From contig NC_008009.1 in the NCBI RefSeq assembly GCF_000014005.1, positions 868,001 to 932,000 of the forward strand: DNA of 64,000 nt, in the 5' to 3' direction. Below, one piece after another: positions 8,634-16,327 of this stretch. Both the position numbers and the translations under genes were made by a program. The notes beneath the pieces are model-generated. The model was not told the origin of the DNA, searched no databases, and saw only the letters and a list, made by a program, of their open reading frames with translations. Origin of the DNA: Candidatus Koribacter versatilis Ellin345 (lineage in GTDB: Bacteria > Acidobacteriota > Terriglobia > Terriglobales > Acidobacteriaceae). Positions within the stretch are counted from its first letter, which is position 1. The number at the start of each line of letters is the position of its first letter.

Positions 8634-8678
8634 GCAGGTGTTTGGCGCAGATTTCGGGCGCCACCTGCGTGTTATACT
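8634..8678 (+). promoter_or_regulatory. infC promoter with overlapping dyad
   Basis: A -10 box TATACT lies at 8673-8678. Immediately upstream, 8634-8668 forms a long dyad: GCAGGT...GGCGC pairs with GCGCC-ACCTGC (11 bp with a 4-nt bulge, 9-nt loop). The dyad covers where a -35 box would be, so it may be an operator or, if transcription starts further upstream, an RNA hairpin. Confidence 0.5.
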
Positions 8679-8708
8679 TTTAGAGCAATTCGTGTCCTGG
8701 AGGATGGT

Positions 8709-9350
8709 ATCGATAAGCGTTTTGTCCGCACCAACGAGCGCATTCGGGCACGCGAGCTTCGCGTGATCGATGACGAAGGCAATCAACTCGGCATCTTGCC
8801 GCCATTCGAAGCGCTCAAACTCGCCAAAGAAAAGAACTTGGATTTGGTAGAGGTATCGCCCACCGCACAACCTCCGGTCTGTCGCATCATGGACTTTGGA
8901 AAGTTCATGTATGAGACGGAGAAGCGCGAGCGCGCGGCGAAGAAGCACCAGCATGTCATCACGGTGAAGGAAGTAAAGTTCCGCATCAACGTGGATGAGC
9001 ATGACTACCAGACCAAGAAGAACCATGTATTGCGGTTCCTCGGCGAGGGCGACAAGGTGAAAGCGACCATCTTCTTCCGCGGCCGTGAAATGACGCGGCA
9101 GGGGTTAGGACGCGAGATCCTCGAACGCGTGATCAAGGACATTGGCGACAAAGGGATCGTGGAGTTCCGCCCTCGTCAGGAAGGCAATACGCTGCACCTG
9201 ATCCTGGCGCCTCCGAAGTCGCAAGGTGGGCAGAAGCCGAAACCTCTGCAAGCGCAGGCTCCGCAACAGGCGAAGCCACAGCAAGCGAAGCCGCAACAGA
9301 GTGCGGCGCCGGCGGAGCCACAGCCCCAGCCGCAAGAGAAACAGGGCTGA
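8709..9350 (+). CDS. infC: Translation initiation factor IF-3 (ATC start)
   Basis: IF-3 binds the 30S subunit and discriminates against non-canonical start codons. The conserved N-terminus is DKRFVRTNERIRA, followed by VEVSPTAQPPVCRIMDFGKF and the C-domain VKEVKFRINVDEHDY and FFRGREM. The only start placed correctly for this N-terminus is ATC at 8709, preceded by GGAGG at 8699-8703. A rare AUU/AUC start is typical for infC and lets IF-3 repress its own synthesis. The 213-residue product carries a C-terminal Gln/Pro/Lys/Ala-rich tail of about 40 residues beyond the usual length. It is first in infC-rpmI-rplT. Confidence 0.95.
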   Translation: MDKRFVRTNERIRARELRVIDDEGNQLGILPPFEALKLAKEKNLDLVEVSPTAQPPVCRIMDFGKFMYETEKRERAAKKHQHVITVKEVKFRINVDEHDYQTKKNHVLRFLGEGDKVKATIFFRGREMTRQGLGREILERVIKDIGDKGIVEFRPRQEGNTLHLILAPPKSQGGQKPKPLQAQAPQQAKPQQAKPQQSAAPAEPQPQPQEKQG

Positions 9351-9360
9351 GGAAGTTGTT

Positions 9361-9425
9361 GAGAGGATAGGAGTTCTTCGACTCCGAATCCGCATATTCT
9401 GCGGATTCTCCGCTCAGAATGACAT
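9361..9425 (-). repeat. Dispersed hairpin repeat, family A copy 2 (inverted)
   Basis: On the minus strand it reads ATGTCATTCTGAGCGGAGAAT... and ends CCTATCCTCTC, matching the copy at 2442-2507. The internal stem is GAATCCGCA/TGCGGATTC (9386-9394 with 9400-9408), which differs from copy 1 yet stays fully paired. It sits between infC and rpmI, so it would be transcribed in the ribosomal-protein mRNA. Confidence 0.7.
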
Positions 9426-9527
9426 GGTTTCGAGTGCCTTCCGCGTTAGGCGGAAACGCTACTCTCATGTAAAATAGTAAGGATGCCCAAACGGTGGCGA
9501 CGCTGCCGGGAGGGGTTGGGAATTTTT

Positions 9528-9722
9528 ATGCCGAAACTTAAGACACACTCCGGCGCCGCTAAGCGCTTCAAGAAGACAGCAACGGGCAAAGTAAAGCGCA
9601 GTAAGGCTTTCAAGCGCCATATCCTGACTTCGAAGAGCACGAAGAAGAAGCGCCATTTCGATATGGAAGGTTTGGTGAGCAAGGCGGATACTCCGAAGAT
9701 TAAGCGGATGATCCCTTACTAA
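9528..9722 (+). CDS. rpmI: Large ribosomal subunit protein bL35
   Basis: The 64-residue basic protein begins [17 protein letters not shown], the universal bL35 start, and contains [13 protein letters not shown] and [20 protein letters not shown] lies at 9508-9515; an in-frame ATG 45 nt upstream is not the start. It is the middle gene of the conserved infC-rpmI-rplT operon. Confidence 0.97.
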   Translation: MPKLKTHSGAAKRFKKTATGKVKRSKAFKRHILTSKSTKKKRHFDMEGLVSKADTPKIKRMIPY

Positions 9723-9863
9723 CTTCAACGCCAAAGTAGCGTTGAAGGCCCGAAACAGAAGTTCCTGAGAGCTGACACCACGGCCGGGAGTTGAGGGCTA
9801 GCAAATGCGAGCGAAACGGTACACCTACCGCCAGCCGCGACAAGAAAGCAAAAAGGAGCAGAA
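9723..9863 (+). promoter_or_regulatory. rpmI-rplT spacer with hairpin, possible L20 leader
   Basis: Directly after the rpmI stop, TTCAACGC and GCGTTGAA form a perfect 8-bp hairpin (about 9725-9747). The remaining 110 nt contain further GC-rich pairing potential before rplT. In other bacteria L20 represses this operon by binding an mRNA structure that mimics 23S rRNA. That this spacer does so is inference from gene order. Confidence 0.35.
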
Positions 9864-10229
9864 ATGCCTCGCGTAAAACGTGGAACTAAACGGCGCGCCA
9901 AGCGGAAGAAAATATTAGAGCGCGCATCCGGATATTACTTAACAAAATCAAAGCTCTACCGGTCAGCAAAAGAGTCGGTTGAGCGCGCGCTGAAGTTCGC
10001 TTACACGGGCCGCAAGCAGAAGAAGCGCCAGTATCGCTCGATCTGGATCGTGCGTATCGGCGCCGCGGCGAAGTTGAATGGCTTGAGCTACAGCCGATTT
10101 ATCAGCGGCCTGAAGAAGGCCGGGGTGGAACTCGACCGCAAGATGTTGAGCGAGATCGCGATCCACGACCCGCAGGCCTTCGCAGTGTTGGCGGAGCAGG
10201 CAAAAGCCGCTCAACCCGCAGCAGCGTAG
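9864..10229 (+). CDS. rplT: Large ribosomal subunit protein bL20
   Basis: 121 residues starting [25 protein letters not shown]-like, with ARG-rich helix and the conserved [21 protein letters not shown] and [18 protein letters not shown] precedes the ATG. L20 is an early 50S assembly protein and often a repressor of its own operon. A strong terminator follows. Confidence 0.97.
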   Translation: MPRVKRGTKRRAKRKKILERASGYYLTKSKLYRSAKESVERALKFAYTGRKQKKRQYRSIWIVRIGAAAKLNGLSYSRFISGLKKAGVELDRKMLSEIAIHDPQAFAVLAEQAKAAQPAAA

Positions 10230-10264
10230 CAGCCGCTCGAAACAACAGACCCAATTTTTACAGG

Positions 10265-10296
10265 TGGGCGGCCGATTTGGCCGCCCATTTTGCTTC
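10265..10296 (+). terminator. Terminator between rplT and pheS
   Basis: TGGGCGGCC-GATTT-GGCCGCCCA, a 9-bp perfect stem, followed by TTTTGCTTC. It ends 14 nt before the pheS ATG, so pheS expression depends on readthrough or on a start site hidden here. Confidence 0.85.
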
Positions 10297-10310
10297 TGAG
10301 AAACGGATCC

Positions 10311-11420
10311 ATGGCTGAACTGTATTCCGTTCCAAAACTCGAAGACTATTCACCGGCTGCGATGGATGCCGCCGTCCGCGATCTGCTGAACGCGCTCGAG
10401 CAGGAGGCTGCTAAGCTCTCCGGCGAGAACGACTGGAAGGCGTTCCGCGACCGCTGGATGAGCCGCAAGAGCGGTGTGCTGATGCAGATCACCGAATGGC
10501 TGAAACTCGCGCCGAAGGAGCAGAAGCGCGACGTTGGCCAGCGCGTGAACGAGGTCAAGGCAAAGATCGAAGCTGCGGTGGACGCGGCCGAAGCGCGGGT
10601 GAACTCGCAGGCGTCGTCGGCGCGCTTGGTCTCCGAGCGCGTGGATGTGTCTCTGCCGGGCAATCGGCGTCCGCTGGGCGTGAAGCACCCGGTGCTGCGC
10701 GTACAGGACGAGATCGTCGCGGTATTCAAGGCCATGGGCTACTCCATTGGCGAGGGGCCGGAAGTCGAGAGCGACTACTACAACTTCGAGTCGTTGAACT
10801 TCCCGCCGAACCACCCGGCGCGCGACACCCAGGACACGCTGTTCATTGCCGGGCAGGAAAAGAAGCAGCAACGAGATCGCCTGCTGATGCGCACGCATAC
10901 GTCGCCGGTGCAGATACGGACGATGGAGAAGCAACGTCCGCCGGTGCGCATCGTGATTCCCGGCAAAGTGCACCGCAACGACGCGCTCGATGCCACGCAC
11001 TCGCCCGTCTTCCACCAGGTGGAAGGCCTCTGCGTGGATACGAACATCACGTTCAGCGACCTGAAGGGCACGCTCGATCACGCGTTCAAGAGCCTGTTCG
11101 GCTCGTCGGTGAAGACGCGGTTCTATCCGTCGTTCTTCCCGTTCACTGAGCCCAGCGCCGACATGCAAGTGAGCTGCATCTTCTGCGGCGGCAAGGGCTG
11201 CCGTACGTGCAAATTCAGCGGCTGGATCGAACTGCTGGGCTGCGGCATGGTGGATCCGAACGTTTTCGAATTCGTGAAGGGCAACGGTTACGATCCGGCC
11301 AAGGTAAGTGGCTTCGCGTTCGGCATGGGCGTGGAGCGAATCGCGATCTTGAAGTACGGCGTGGACGAGATCGCCAAGTTCTACTTGGGCGATGTGAGAT
11401 TCCTGGAGCAATTCGCTTAG
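10311..11420 (+). CDS. pheS: Phenylalanine-tRNA ligase alpha subunit
   Basis: 369 residues. The N-terminal coiled coil (about 1-110) precedes the class II catalytic core: HPVLRVQDEIVAVFKAMGYSIGEGPEVESD, DTQDTLF, LMRTHTSPVQIRTM (motif 2 area), FHQVEGL, PFTEPSADMQ and FGMGVERIA (motif 3). It forms an alpha2beta2 enzyme with PheT. The ATG at 10311 is chosen because MAELYS... gives a normal N-terminus. pheT is not directly downstream: a convergent small gene intervenes. Confidence 0.96.
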   Translation: MAELYSVPKLEDYSPAAMDAAVRDLLNALEQEAAKLSGENDWKAFRDRWMSRKSGVLMQITEWLKLAPKEQKRDVGQRVNEVKAKIEAAVDAAEARVNSQASSARLVSERVDVSLPGNRRPLGVKHPVLRVQDEIVAVFKAMGYSIGEGPEVESDYYNFESLNFPPNHPARDTQDTLFIAGQEKKQQRDRLLMRTHTSPVQIRTMEKQRPPVRIVIPGKVHRNDALDATHSPVFHQVEGLCVDTNITFSDLKGTLDHAFKSLFGSSVKTRFYPSFFPFTEPSADMQVSCIFCGGKGCRTCKFSGWIELLGCGMVDPNVFEFVKGNGYDPAKVSGFAFGMGVERIAILKYGVDEIAKFYLGDVRFLEQFA

Positions 11421-11875
11421 TCGGTGGTTGGCTGGGAGATGGTGCCGGCGATCAATTTCCATTGCCCGCCTTTGTGCAGCCAGAAGCGCATGAATTCGAG
11501 TGAGATGTTGAACTGATCGGAGATGTACTCGCCGCGGCATATGACGATCGCCGCGGTGCCGAAGTTGATGATTTTCGAGTCCCTCCAGTGGATGGATTTG
11601 AGGTGAGGCCCGGCATGGGGCGCGTACATCTCCATGATGCGGGCTTTGGCGAAATAGGGCTGCCCGTCCGAGAGCAGCAGCATGCGTTCGTCAAGCAGTT
11701 GGTCGAGCACCTTCGGATCGCAATGAAGCTGCGCAATCCGTAAACGTTCTTCGACTCGGCGGATTTCGTCTTCGACGGACGACATCAGGGTCTCGGCGGT
11801 ACTGGCATCGATGGGTACATCGGCAGATTGAGTGGATTGTGGAATTTTTGAAGCGGTTGGCGATTGAGAAATCAT
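11417..11875 (-). CDS. SnoaL/DUF4440-like (NTF2-fold) protein between pheS and pheT
   Basis: Starting at the ATG at 11875, 152 residues with a disordered Ser/Thr-rich N-terminus followed by a cone-shaped NTF2-like pattern: a helix EDEIRRVEERLRIAQ, DPKVLDQLLDERMLLLSDGQ, and the strands RDSKIINFGTAAIVICRGEY and FMRFWLHKGGQWKLIAGTIS, typical of DUF4440/SnoaL proteins. No catalytic function is assignable. It overlaps the end of pheS by 4 bp and its start codon shares the CATG palindrome with pheT. An alternative ATG lies at 11785. Confidence 0.65.
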   Translation of the reverse strand: MISQSPTASKIPQSTQSADVPIDASTAETLMSSVEDEIRRVEERLRIAQLHCDPKVLDQLLDERMLLLSDGQPYFAKARIMEMYAPHAGPHLKSIHWRDSKIINFGTAAIVICRGEYISDQFNISLEFMRFWLHKGGQWKLIAGTISQPTTD

Positions 11876-13889
11876 GAGAATTCTTCCCAATTGGATACGA
11901 GACTTTGTTGATACGAAGGCGAATGACCACGACCTCGCGGAGTCGCTGACGCACGCAGGGATTGCGGTGGAGTCGATCGTCGAAGAGCACGGGCACACGA
12001 TTTACGAGATGGACCTTACGACCAACCGCGTGGACGCCATGAACCACTACGGCGTAGCGCGAGAGGCGTCGGCGATCTTCGACATCGAACTGAAGCCGGT
12101 GACGCCGAAGCTCCCGAAGGCAGAAGGCACGGCGAAGTTTGCCATTGAGTTGGAAGACGCGCAGGGCTGTCCGCGGTACACGGCGCGAATTGTGCGCGGG
12201 GTGAAGGTCGCGTCGTCGCCGAAGAACATTGCGCAGCGGCTGGAACTGCTGGGATCGCGAGCGATCAACAATATCGCCGATGCCAGCAACTACGCGCTGT
12301 TCGAGATCGGCCACCCGACGCATGCGTTCGACCTCGACACGCTGGAGGGCGGGAAGATCGTGGTCCGCCGGGCGCGCGAGGGCGAAACGCTGAAGACCCT
12401 CGATGGCGAGACGCGCAAGCTCACGTCGCAGGACCTGGTGATTGCCGATGCAGTGAAGGCCGTTGCACTGGCCGGCGTAATGGGCGGCTTCGACACAATG
12501 ATCACCGAGAAGACCACGAATGTGCTGATCGAGTCGGCATGGTTCGATCCGGCCAGCATCCGGCATACGGCAAAACGGCTGGGGATGCACACCGATGCCT
12601 CGCATCGTTACGAGCGTGGCGCGGATATTGCCATTACCGCGCTGGCGTGCGATCGCGTGGCGGAACTAATCCTCGAGACAGCCGGCGGCAAGCTGGAAGG
12701 CGAGAAAATCGATGCCATCGCGCGGAAGATCGAGCCCCGGACAGTGCAATTGCGGCGCAGTGAAGTAAAGCGGCATCTCGGTCTGGACCTGCCTGAGCAG
12801 GAGATCGAGCGGATCCTGCGGCGCTTGGGTTTCGGCGTAGACGGCGAGACCGTCACCATCCCAAGCTGGCGCCTCGACGTGGAGCGCGAGATTGACGTTA
12901 TTGAAGAACTGGCGCGCATTCACGGCTACAACAATTTCCCCAATACTTTGCCATCCTTCGCAGGGGGCGTGATTGAGCTTCCGGATGAGCAAAAGCGGGC
13001 GCGAGTGCGCGAAATCCTGCTGGCGCTCGGCTACAACGAAGCGATCTCCCTGACGTTTGCCTCGAAGGAAGACGCGGCGCAGTTCGGCGGCGGCGAACCG
13101 CTGGCGATTGCCAACCCGCTGAACGAAGAACAGGGATACCTACGGACCTCGTTATTGCCCGGAATGCTGGGCATGATTGCCTACAACCTGAACCGCGGAA
13201 ACACTGACGTCCGGTTATTCGAGTCTGGCGACGTCTTCGAGAAGACGGGCGAGCGCTTCGAGGAGCGGCGGCGGTTGTGCTTCGCGGCGACCGGAAATTC
13301 GATTGAAGCATCGGTGCATACGAAGGCGAAGGCTACGGACTTCTTCGACTTGAAGGGCGATGTCGAGGACCTGCTCGCCGCATTTACCAAGCGAACCGTG
13401 TACTTCGACACGCTCGTACCCGAGTACTACCATCCCGGCCGAGCCGCGCGGATCGTGCTGGACGGCGCGACCGTGGGCTACGTTGGACAGCTACATCCGT
13501 CGGTGGCTGACGTCCGCAAACTGAAGCAGGACGTTTACCTCGCGGAGATCCTGCAGGAACGGCTGTTCCAGCACGATCTTAAGGCGCCGCGGTTCACGGC
13601 GATTTCGCGGTATCCAGCGGTAGAGCGCGACTTCTCGTTCGTCTTCGATGACGCAGTGACATTCGACCGCGTTCGCGAAGCCGTTGAGGCGCTCGGGATA
13701 ACCGAGATGACCAGCTTTCAGGCGGTCGAGATCTTCCGTGGCGGGTCGGTTCCGGCTGGGAAGTACTCGTTCCTGGTGCGGGCGGCGTTCCAGTCAGCGG
13801 AGCGCACCCTTCGCGACGAAGAAGTTGCAAACTGGTCAGGGCAAATCATCAAAGCGCTCGAAATCCTGGGCGGAGCGCTGCGAGGATAG
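11874..13889 (+). CDS. pheT: Phenylalanine-tRNA ligase beta subunit, lacking the tRNA-binding OB domain
   Basis: 671 residues against about 800 for typical PheT. The sequence passes directly from the first element (LTHAGIAVESI) to EMDLTTNRVDAMNHYGVARE, skipping the roughly 120-residue EMAP-type OB-fold domain that normally follows. The B3/B4 editing region (GCPRYTARIVRG, DASNYALFEIGHPTHAFD), B5 and the catalytic-like core are present, as is the C-terminal anticodon-binding FDX-ACB domain (AISRYPAVERDFSFVFDD...). The upstream ribosome-binding site is weak. Confidence 0.95.
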   Translation: MRILPNWIRDFVDTKANDHDLAESLTHAGIAVESIVEEHGHTIYEMDLTTNRVDAMNHYGVAREASAIFDIELKPVTPKLPKAEGTAKFAIELEDAQGCPRYTARIVRGVKVASSPKNIAQRLELLGSRAINNIADASNYALFEIGHPTHAFDLDTLEGGKIVVRRAREGETLKTLDGETRKLTSQDLVIADAVKAVALAGVMGGFDTMITEKTTNVLIESAWFDPASIRHTAKRLGMHTDASHRYERGADIAITALACDRVAELILETAGGKLEGEKIDAIARKIEPRTVQLRRSEVKRHLGLDLPEQEIERILRRLGFGVDGETVTIPSWRLDVEREIDVIEELARIHGYNNFPNTLPSFAGGVIELPDEQKRARVREILLALGYNEAISLTFASKEDAAQFGGGEPLAIANPLNEEQGYLRTSLLPGMLGMIAYNLNRGNTDVRLFESGDVFEKTGERFEERRRLCFAATGNSIEASVHTKAKATDFFDLKGDVEDLLAAFTKRTVYFDTLVPEYYHPGRAARIVLDGATVGYVGQLHPSVADVRKLKQDVYLAEILQERLFQHDLKAPRFTAISRYPAVERDFSFVFDDAVTFDRVREAVEALGITEMTSFQAVEIFRGGSVPAGKYSFLVRAAFQSAERTLRDEEVANWSGQIIKALEILGGALRG

Positions 13890-13910
13890 AAAAGTCTTTA
13901 AACAAGAAGG

Positions 13911-13975
13911 ACGCAAAGGGCACGAAGGAATTGAAATCTCCAATTCTCCTTCGGGTACTGTGTGTCCTTCTTGTT
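13911..13975. repeat. Imperfect long inverted repeat (family D)
   Basis: The arm AACAAGAAGGACGCAAAGGG... pairs with its imperfect reverse complement ending TGTCCTTCTTGTT; the arms are roughly 30 nt around a short centre. AAGGACGCAAAGGGCACGAAGG-like repeats are dispersed in many bacterial genomes. It lies 22 nt after pheT and may stop its transcript. Confidence 0.6.
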
Positions 13976-14060
13976 CCTGGTTTTTCGCATCTGCCTTGTG
14001 GGTTCGCGGCAATCTACTCTCCATATCCACAGAAAATGTTGCGGCTTTAGGAACGTGCGG

Positions 14061-14088
14061 TTGAGGCGCGCATTTTGTGCGCTATACT
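14061..14088 (+). promoter_or_regulatory. Housekeeping promoter of the zapB-like/zapA unit
   Basis: TTGAGG (14061-14066), 16-bp spacer, TATACT (14083-14088): a good match to a group 1 sigma-factor promoter, 32 bp upstream of the coiled-coil gene. Confidence 0.65.
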
Positions 14089-14120
14089 GCGCTCGAAGCA
14101 CATTCATTCCCCCGAGGTAG

Positions 14121-14426
14121 ATGCACCGAATGTCGGCAAAAGTAGAAGAAGCTCCGCTCTTGACTACGAATGACAGCGATTTCCAGTCGCTGGAAGAAAA
14201 GGTTTACCGGACGATCGAGCTGTTGAAAGCTGCGCGTGAAGCGAAAGCAGCCGTCGATCGCGATAATGCCCGGTTGCGGGAACAACTCGAGACGCGCGAA
14301 GAAGAACTGGAAGGCTCGCGGCAGGAACTGATCAATCTGCGCAAGGAACGCGAAGAAGTTCGCGGACGCGTGGAGAAGATGCTCAAGCAGATCGAACAGA
14401 TCGCGGAAGAGCAGTCAGGGGACTAA
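14121..14426 (+). CDS. ZapB-like coiled-coil protein
   Basis: 101 residues, almost entirely a charged heptad-rich coiled coil from about residue 20 (FQSLEEKVYRTIELL ... RKEREEVRGRVEKML). Position directly before zapA and size suggest a Z-ring-associated partner like ZapB. GAGG at 14114-14117 precedes two candidate ATGs, 14121 (3 nt away) and 14130 (12 nt away); either could be used. The function is inferred from context. Confidence 0.75.
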   Translation: MHRMSAKVEEAPLLTTNDSDFQSLEEKVYRTIELLKAAREAKAAVDRDNARLREQLETREEELEGSRQELINLRKEREEVRGRVEKMLKQIEQIAEEQSGD

Positions 14427-14550
14427 GACTCCCGCGGTTTTGCAGTAAGTCGCGGAAGGCTAGCCGCGACGGGCCCTTCGGCCAAGTGGTAAGCGCCGGC
14501 ATCCTGGCTCGGGATGTGCGGTGTCGGTCTGGCGACCGCGAATTAACGGC
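14427..14550 (+). ncRNA. Candidate structured RNA between zapB-like gene and zapA
   Basis: The 124-nt spacer can close with CGCGGT (14433-14438) pairing ACCGCG (14535-14540). Inside are three hairpins: GTCGCGG/CCGCGAC (14449-14455, 14464-14470), GGCC-CTTC-GGCC (14472-14483), and GCATCC/GGATGT with a 7-nt loop (14499-14504, 14512-14517). The segment GGCCAAGTGGTAAGC resembles a tRNA D-arm, but there is no T-arm consensus or CCA end, so it is not a canonical tRNA. It may be a zapA leader, a tRNA relic or an ncRNA such as 6S, often found next to zapA. Confidence 0.35.
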
Positions 14551-14880
14551 ATGGCAGATACGAGGGAGAACCAGTTGACTCAATCGAACGGATCCGTCCG
14601 CGTTGAGATCTTCGAGCAAGCCTACAATCTGCGCGGCTCTGACCCGGAATATATCAACCGGTTAGCGGAGTACGTGGACACCAAAATCAGACAAGTAGCC
14701 CAGCAGGCATCCACCGTGGATGCAACCCGCCTTGCGGTATTGGCGGCGTTGAACATTGCGGATGAGTTCCTGGTGCTCAAGAAAAAGTACGACTCGGTTT
14801 CAGGAGAGCTCAACCAGCGGACCTCGCATTTAGAGGGCGCGCTGGACGAAATCCTCGCCGAATCGCGCATGGTTGGGTAA
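14551..14880 (+). CDS. zapA: Cell division protein ZapA
   Basis: 109 residues from the ATG at 14551. It has the ZapA N-terminal domain (SVRVEIFEQAYNLRGSDPEYINRLAEYVDTKI), the helix with RLAVLAALNIADEF, and a C-terminal coiled coil that drives dimerisation. ZapA cross-links FtsZ filaments. A GTG 30 nt upstream is possible, but the Met start gives the normal length. A terminator follows directly. Confidence 0.88.
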   Translation: MADTRENQLTQSNGSVRVEIFEQAYNLRGSDPEYINRLAEYVDTKIRQVAQQASTVDATRLAVLAALNIADEFLVLKKKYDSVSGELNQRTSHLEGALDEILAESRMVG

Positions 14881-14881
14881 A

Positions 14882-14914
14882 GCCTCGTTCCTCCCGGGAC
14901 GAGGCCGTTCTTTG
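14882..14914 (+). terminator. Terminator of zapA
   Basis: GCCTCGTTCC-TCCC-GGGACGAGGC, a 10-bp stem with one G-T wobble, followed by CGTTCTTTG, beginning 2 nt after the zapA stop. A second weaker hairpin followed by TTTTTT lies at about 14955-14976. Confidence 0.75.
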
Positions 14915-15094
14915 TAAGTTCCATCTGTCGGCCCGGGCCACCGGAGCGTGCGCCGCACGGAAGCTTTTTTCTCAATCCAGTAACTCTGAAATTCTCCTGT
15001 CCGTCCCGCGGATCCCGCTGTTAACCGGCTGATTAGGGATAAACGCCGATCTCCCCCACTTTCCGGGAACTCTGCCGGGGTAAACTACAACTTC

Positions 15095-16327
15095 ATGAAT
15101 ATTGGCGAGGCCATCCGGATTTCGCTGGCGTCTCTCTGGGCGAACAAGCTGCGGTCTGTGCTGACGCTGCTCGGAGTGGTGATCGCTGTCGCCTCGCTCA
15201 TCGCCGTGGTCACGTTCGTGAACGGCATCAACGGCTACGTCGCTGAGAAGCTCTTCAACCTCGGCGCTGACGTTTTCATCATCAACAAGACGACCAATGC
15301 GGTCACGAACGTTGATGAGTATCTCGATGGACTGAAGCGCAAAGACCTCAAATTCGAAGATTACGAGGCAGTGCTCGAAAGCTGTGGTAGGTGCAAGAAC
15401 GTAGGCGCGACCGCACCGACGATCACCGGCAACGTGAAATATGCCGAGTTGAACAGCACGGATACCTACATCCGCGGCTGGACCGCCAGCATGAACCCGA
15501 TCTACGACCTCGACTTGTCGCTAGGGCGCGGGATCAATGACGCCGACGTGGACAATGCCTCGCCCGTGGTGGTAATCGGGGCAGACATCCAGGAGAACCT
15601 GATCGCCAGTGTGGACCCGATTGATAAGGAAATCCGCGTGGATGGCCGGATTTTCCGCGTCATTGGCGTCGGGAAAAAGCGCGGCAAGACGCTCGGGCAG
15701 AGCCAGGACAACTGGGTCATCATGCCCATCAGCACGTGGTTCAAGGCCTACGGCACCAACGGTCAGAGCATCCGCGTTTGGGGCAAGGCCTACGGTGTGG
15801 GCACGCCGCTTACCAGCGCGATGGACGAATCGCGTGTGATTCTCCGCTCGCGCCGTCACGACGCACCCGGTAAGCCGGACAGCTTTGTGATTGATACCAA
15901 CCAGAGCTTCCTGACACTCTGGTCCAACATCAGCTCAACGTTCTTCCTGGTGATGATCATCATCGCGTCGATTGCGCTCTTGGTCGGCGGCATCGTGATC
16001 ATGAACATCATGCTGGTTGCGGTCACGGAGCGTACCCGCGAGATCGGCATTCGCAAGGCAATGGGCGCGCGGCGCACGGACATCCTGCGGCAGTTCCTCA
16101 TCGAGTCCACGGCGTTGGCGCTGGTGGGCGGAGGCGTGGGCGTGACCAGCGGAATCCTTGTTGCCAAAGGCGTCACCATGCTGATCGGCATGCCTTCGGC
16201 GATACGCCTGTGGACGGTTCTGGCTGGGCTGGCGTTGGCGGCCTCCGTGGGGATTTTCTTTGGGGTGTATCCGGCGAGCAAGGCGGCAAAGCTCGATCCA
16301 ATTGCCGCATTGAGGTTCGAACTCTAA
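15095..16327 (+). CDS. MacB/FtsX-type ABC permease (orphan), first of pair
   Basis: 410 residues: N-terminal TM (SVLTLLGVVIAVASLIAVVTF), a large periplasmic MacB-like core domain (about 45-280), and three C-terminal TMs of the FtsX domain with [20 protein letters not shown], the signature that contacts the ATPase. MacB-like systems use ATP hydrolysis for mechanotransmission across the periplasm. Its stop abuts the start of the second permease, so both likely form a heterodimer. No ATPase or membrane-fusion gene lies in the window. Confidence 0.9.
   Translation: MNIGEAIRISLASLWANKLRSVLTLLGVVIAVASLIAVVTFVNGINGYVAEKLFNLGADVFIINKTTNAVTNVDEYLDGLKRKDLKFEDYEAVLESCGRCKNVGATAPTITGNVKYAELNSTDTYIRGWTASMNPIYDLDLSLGRGINDADVDNASPVVVIGADIQENLIASVDPIDKEIRVDGRIFRVIGVGKKRGKTLGQSQDNWVIMPISTWFKAYGTNGQSIRVWGKAYGVGTPLTSAMDESRVILRSRRHDAPGKPDSFVIDTNQSFLTLWSNISSTFFLVMIIIASIALLVGGIVIMNIMLVAVTERTREIGIRKAMGARRTDILRQFLIESTALALVGGGVGVTSGILVAKGVTMLIGMPSAIRLWTVLAGLALAASVGIFFGVYPASKAAKLDPIAALRFEL

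Noticed and set aside
7500-9026. Long open frame antisense to ilvE and infC
   Set aside because: It is a by-product of GC-rich codon use opposite two strongly supported genes; the product is Arg/His/Asp-rich with no domain.
10350-11540. 396-codon frame antisense to pheS
   Set aside because: A shadow of pheS codon bias, rich in His/Arg/Glu and without any recognisable motif.
14471-14545. tRNA gene
   Set aside because: Only a D-arm-like segment and a 7-nt loop hairpin are present; position 33 is not T, and no T-arm or acceptor complementarity exists. Kept only as a candidate structured RNA.
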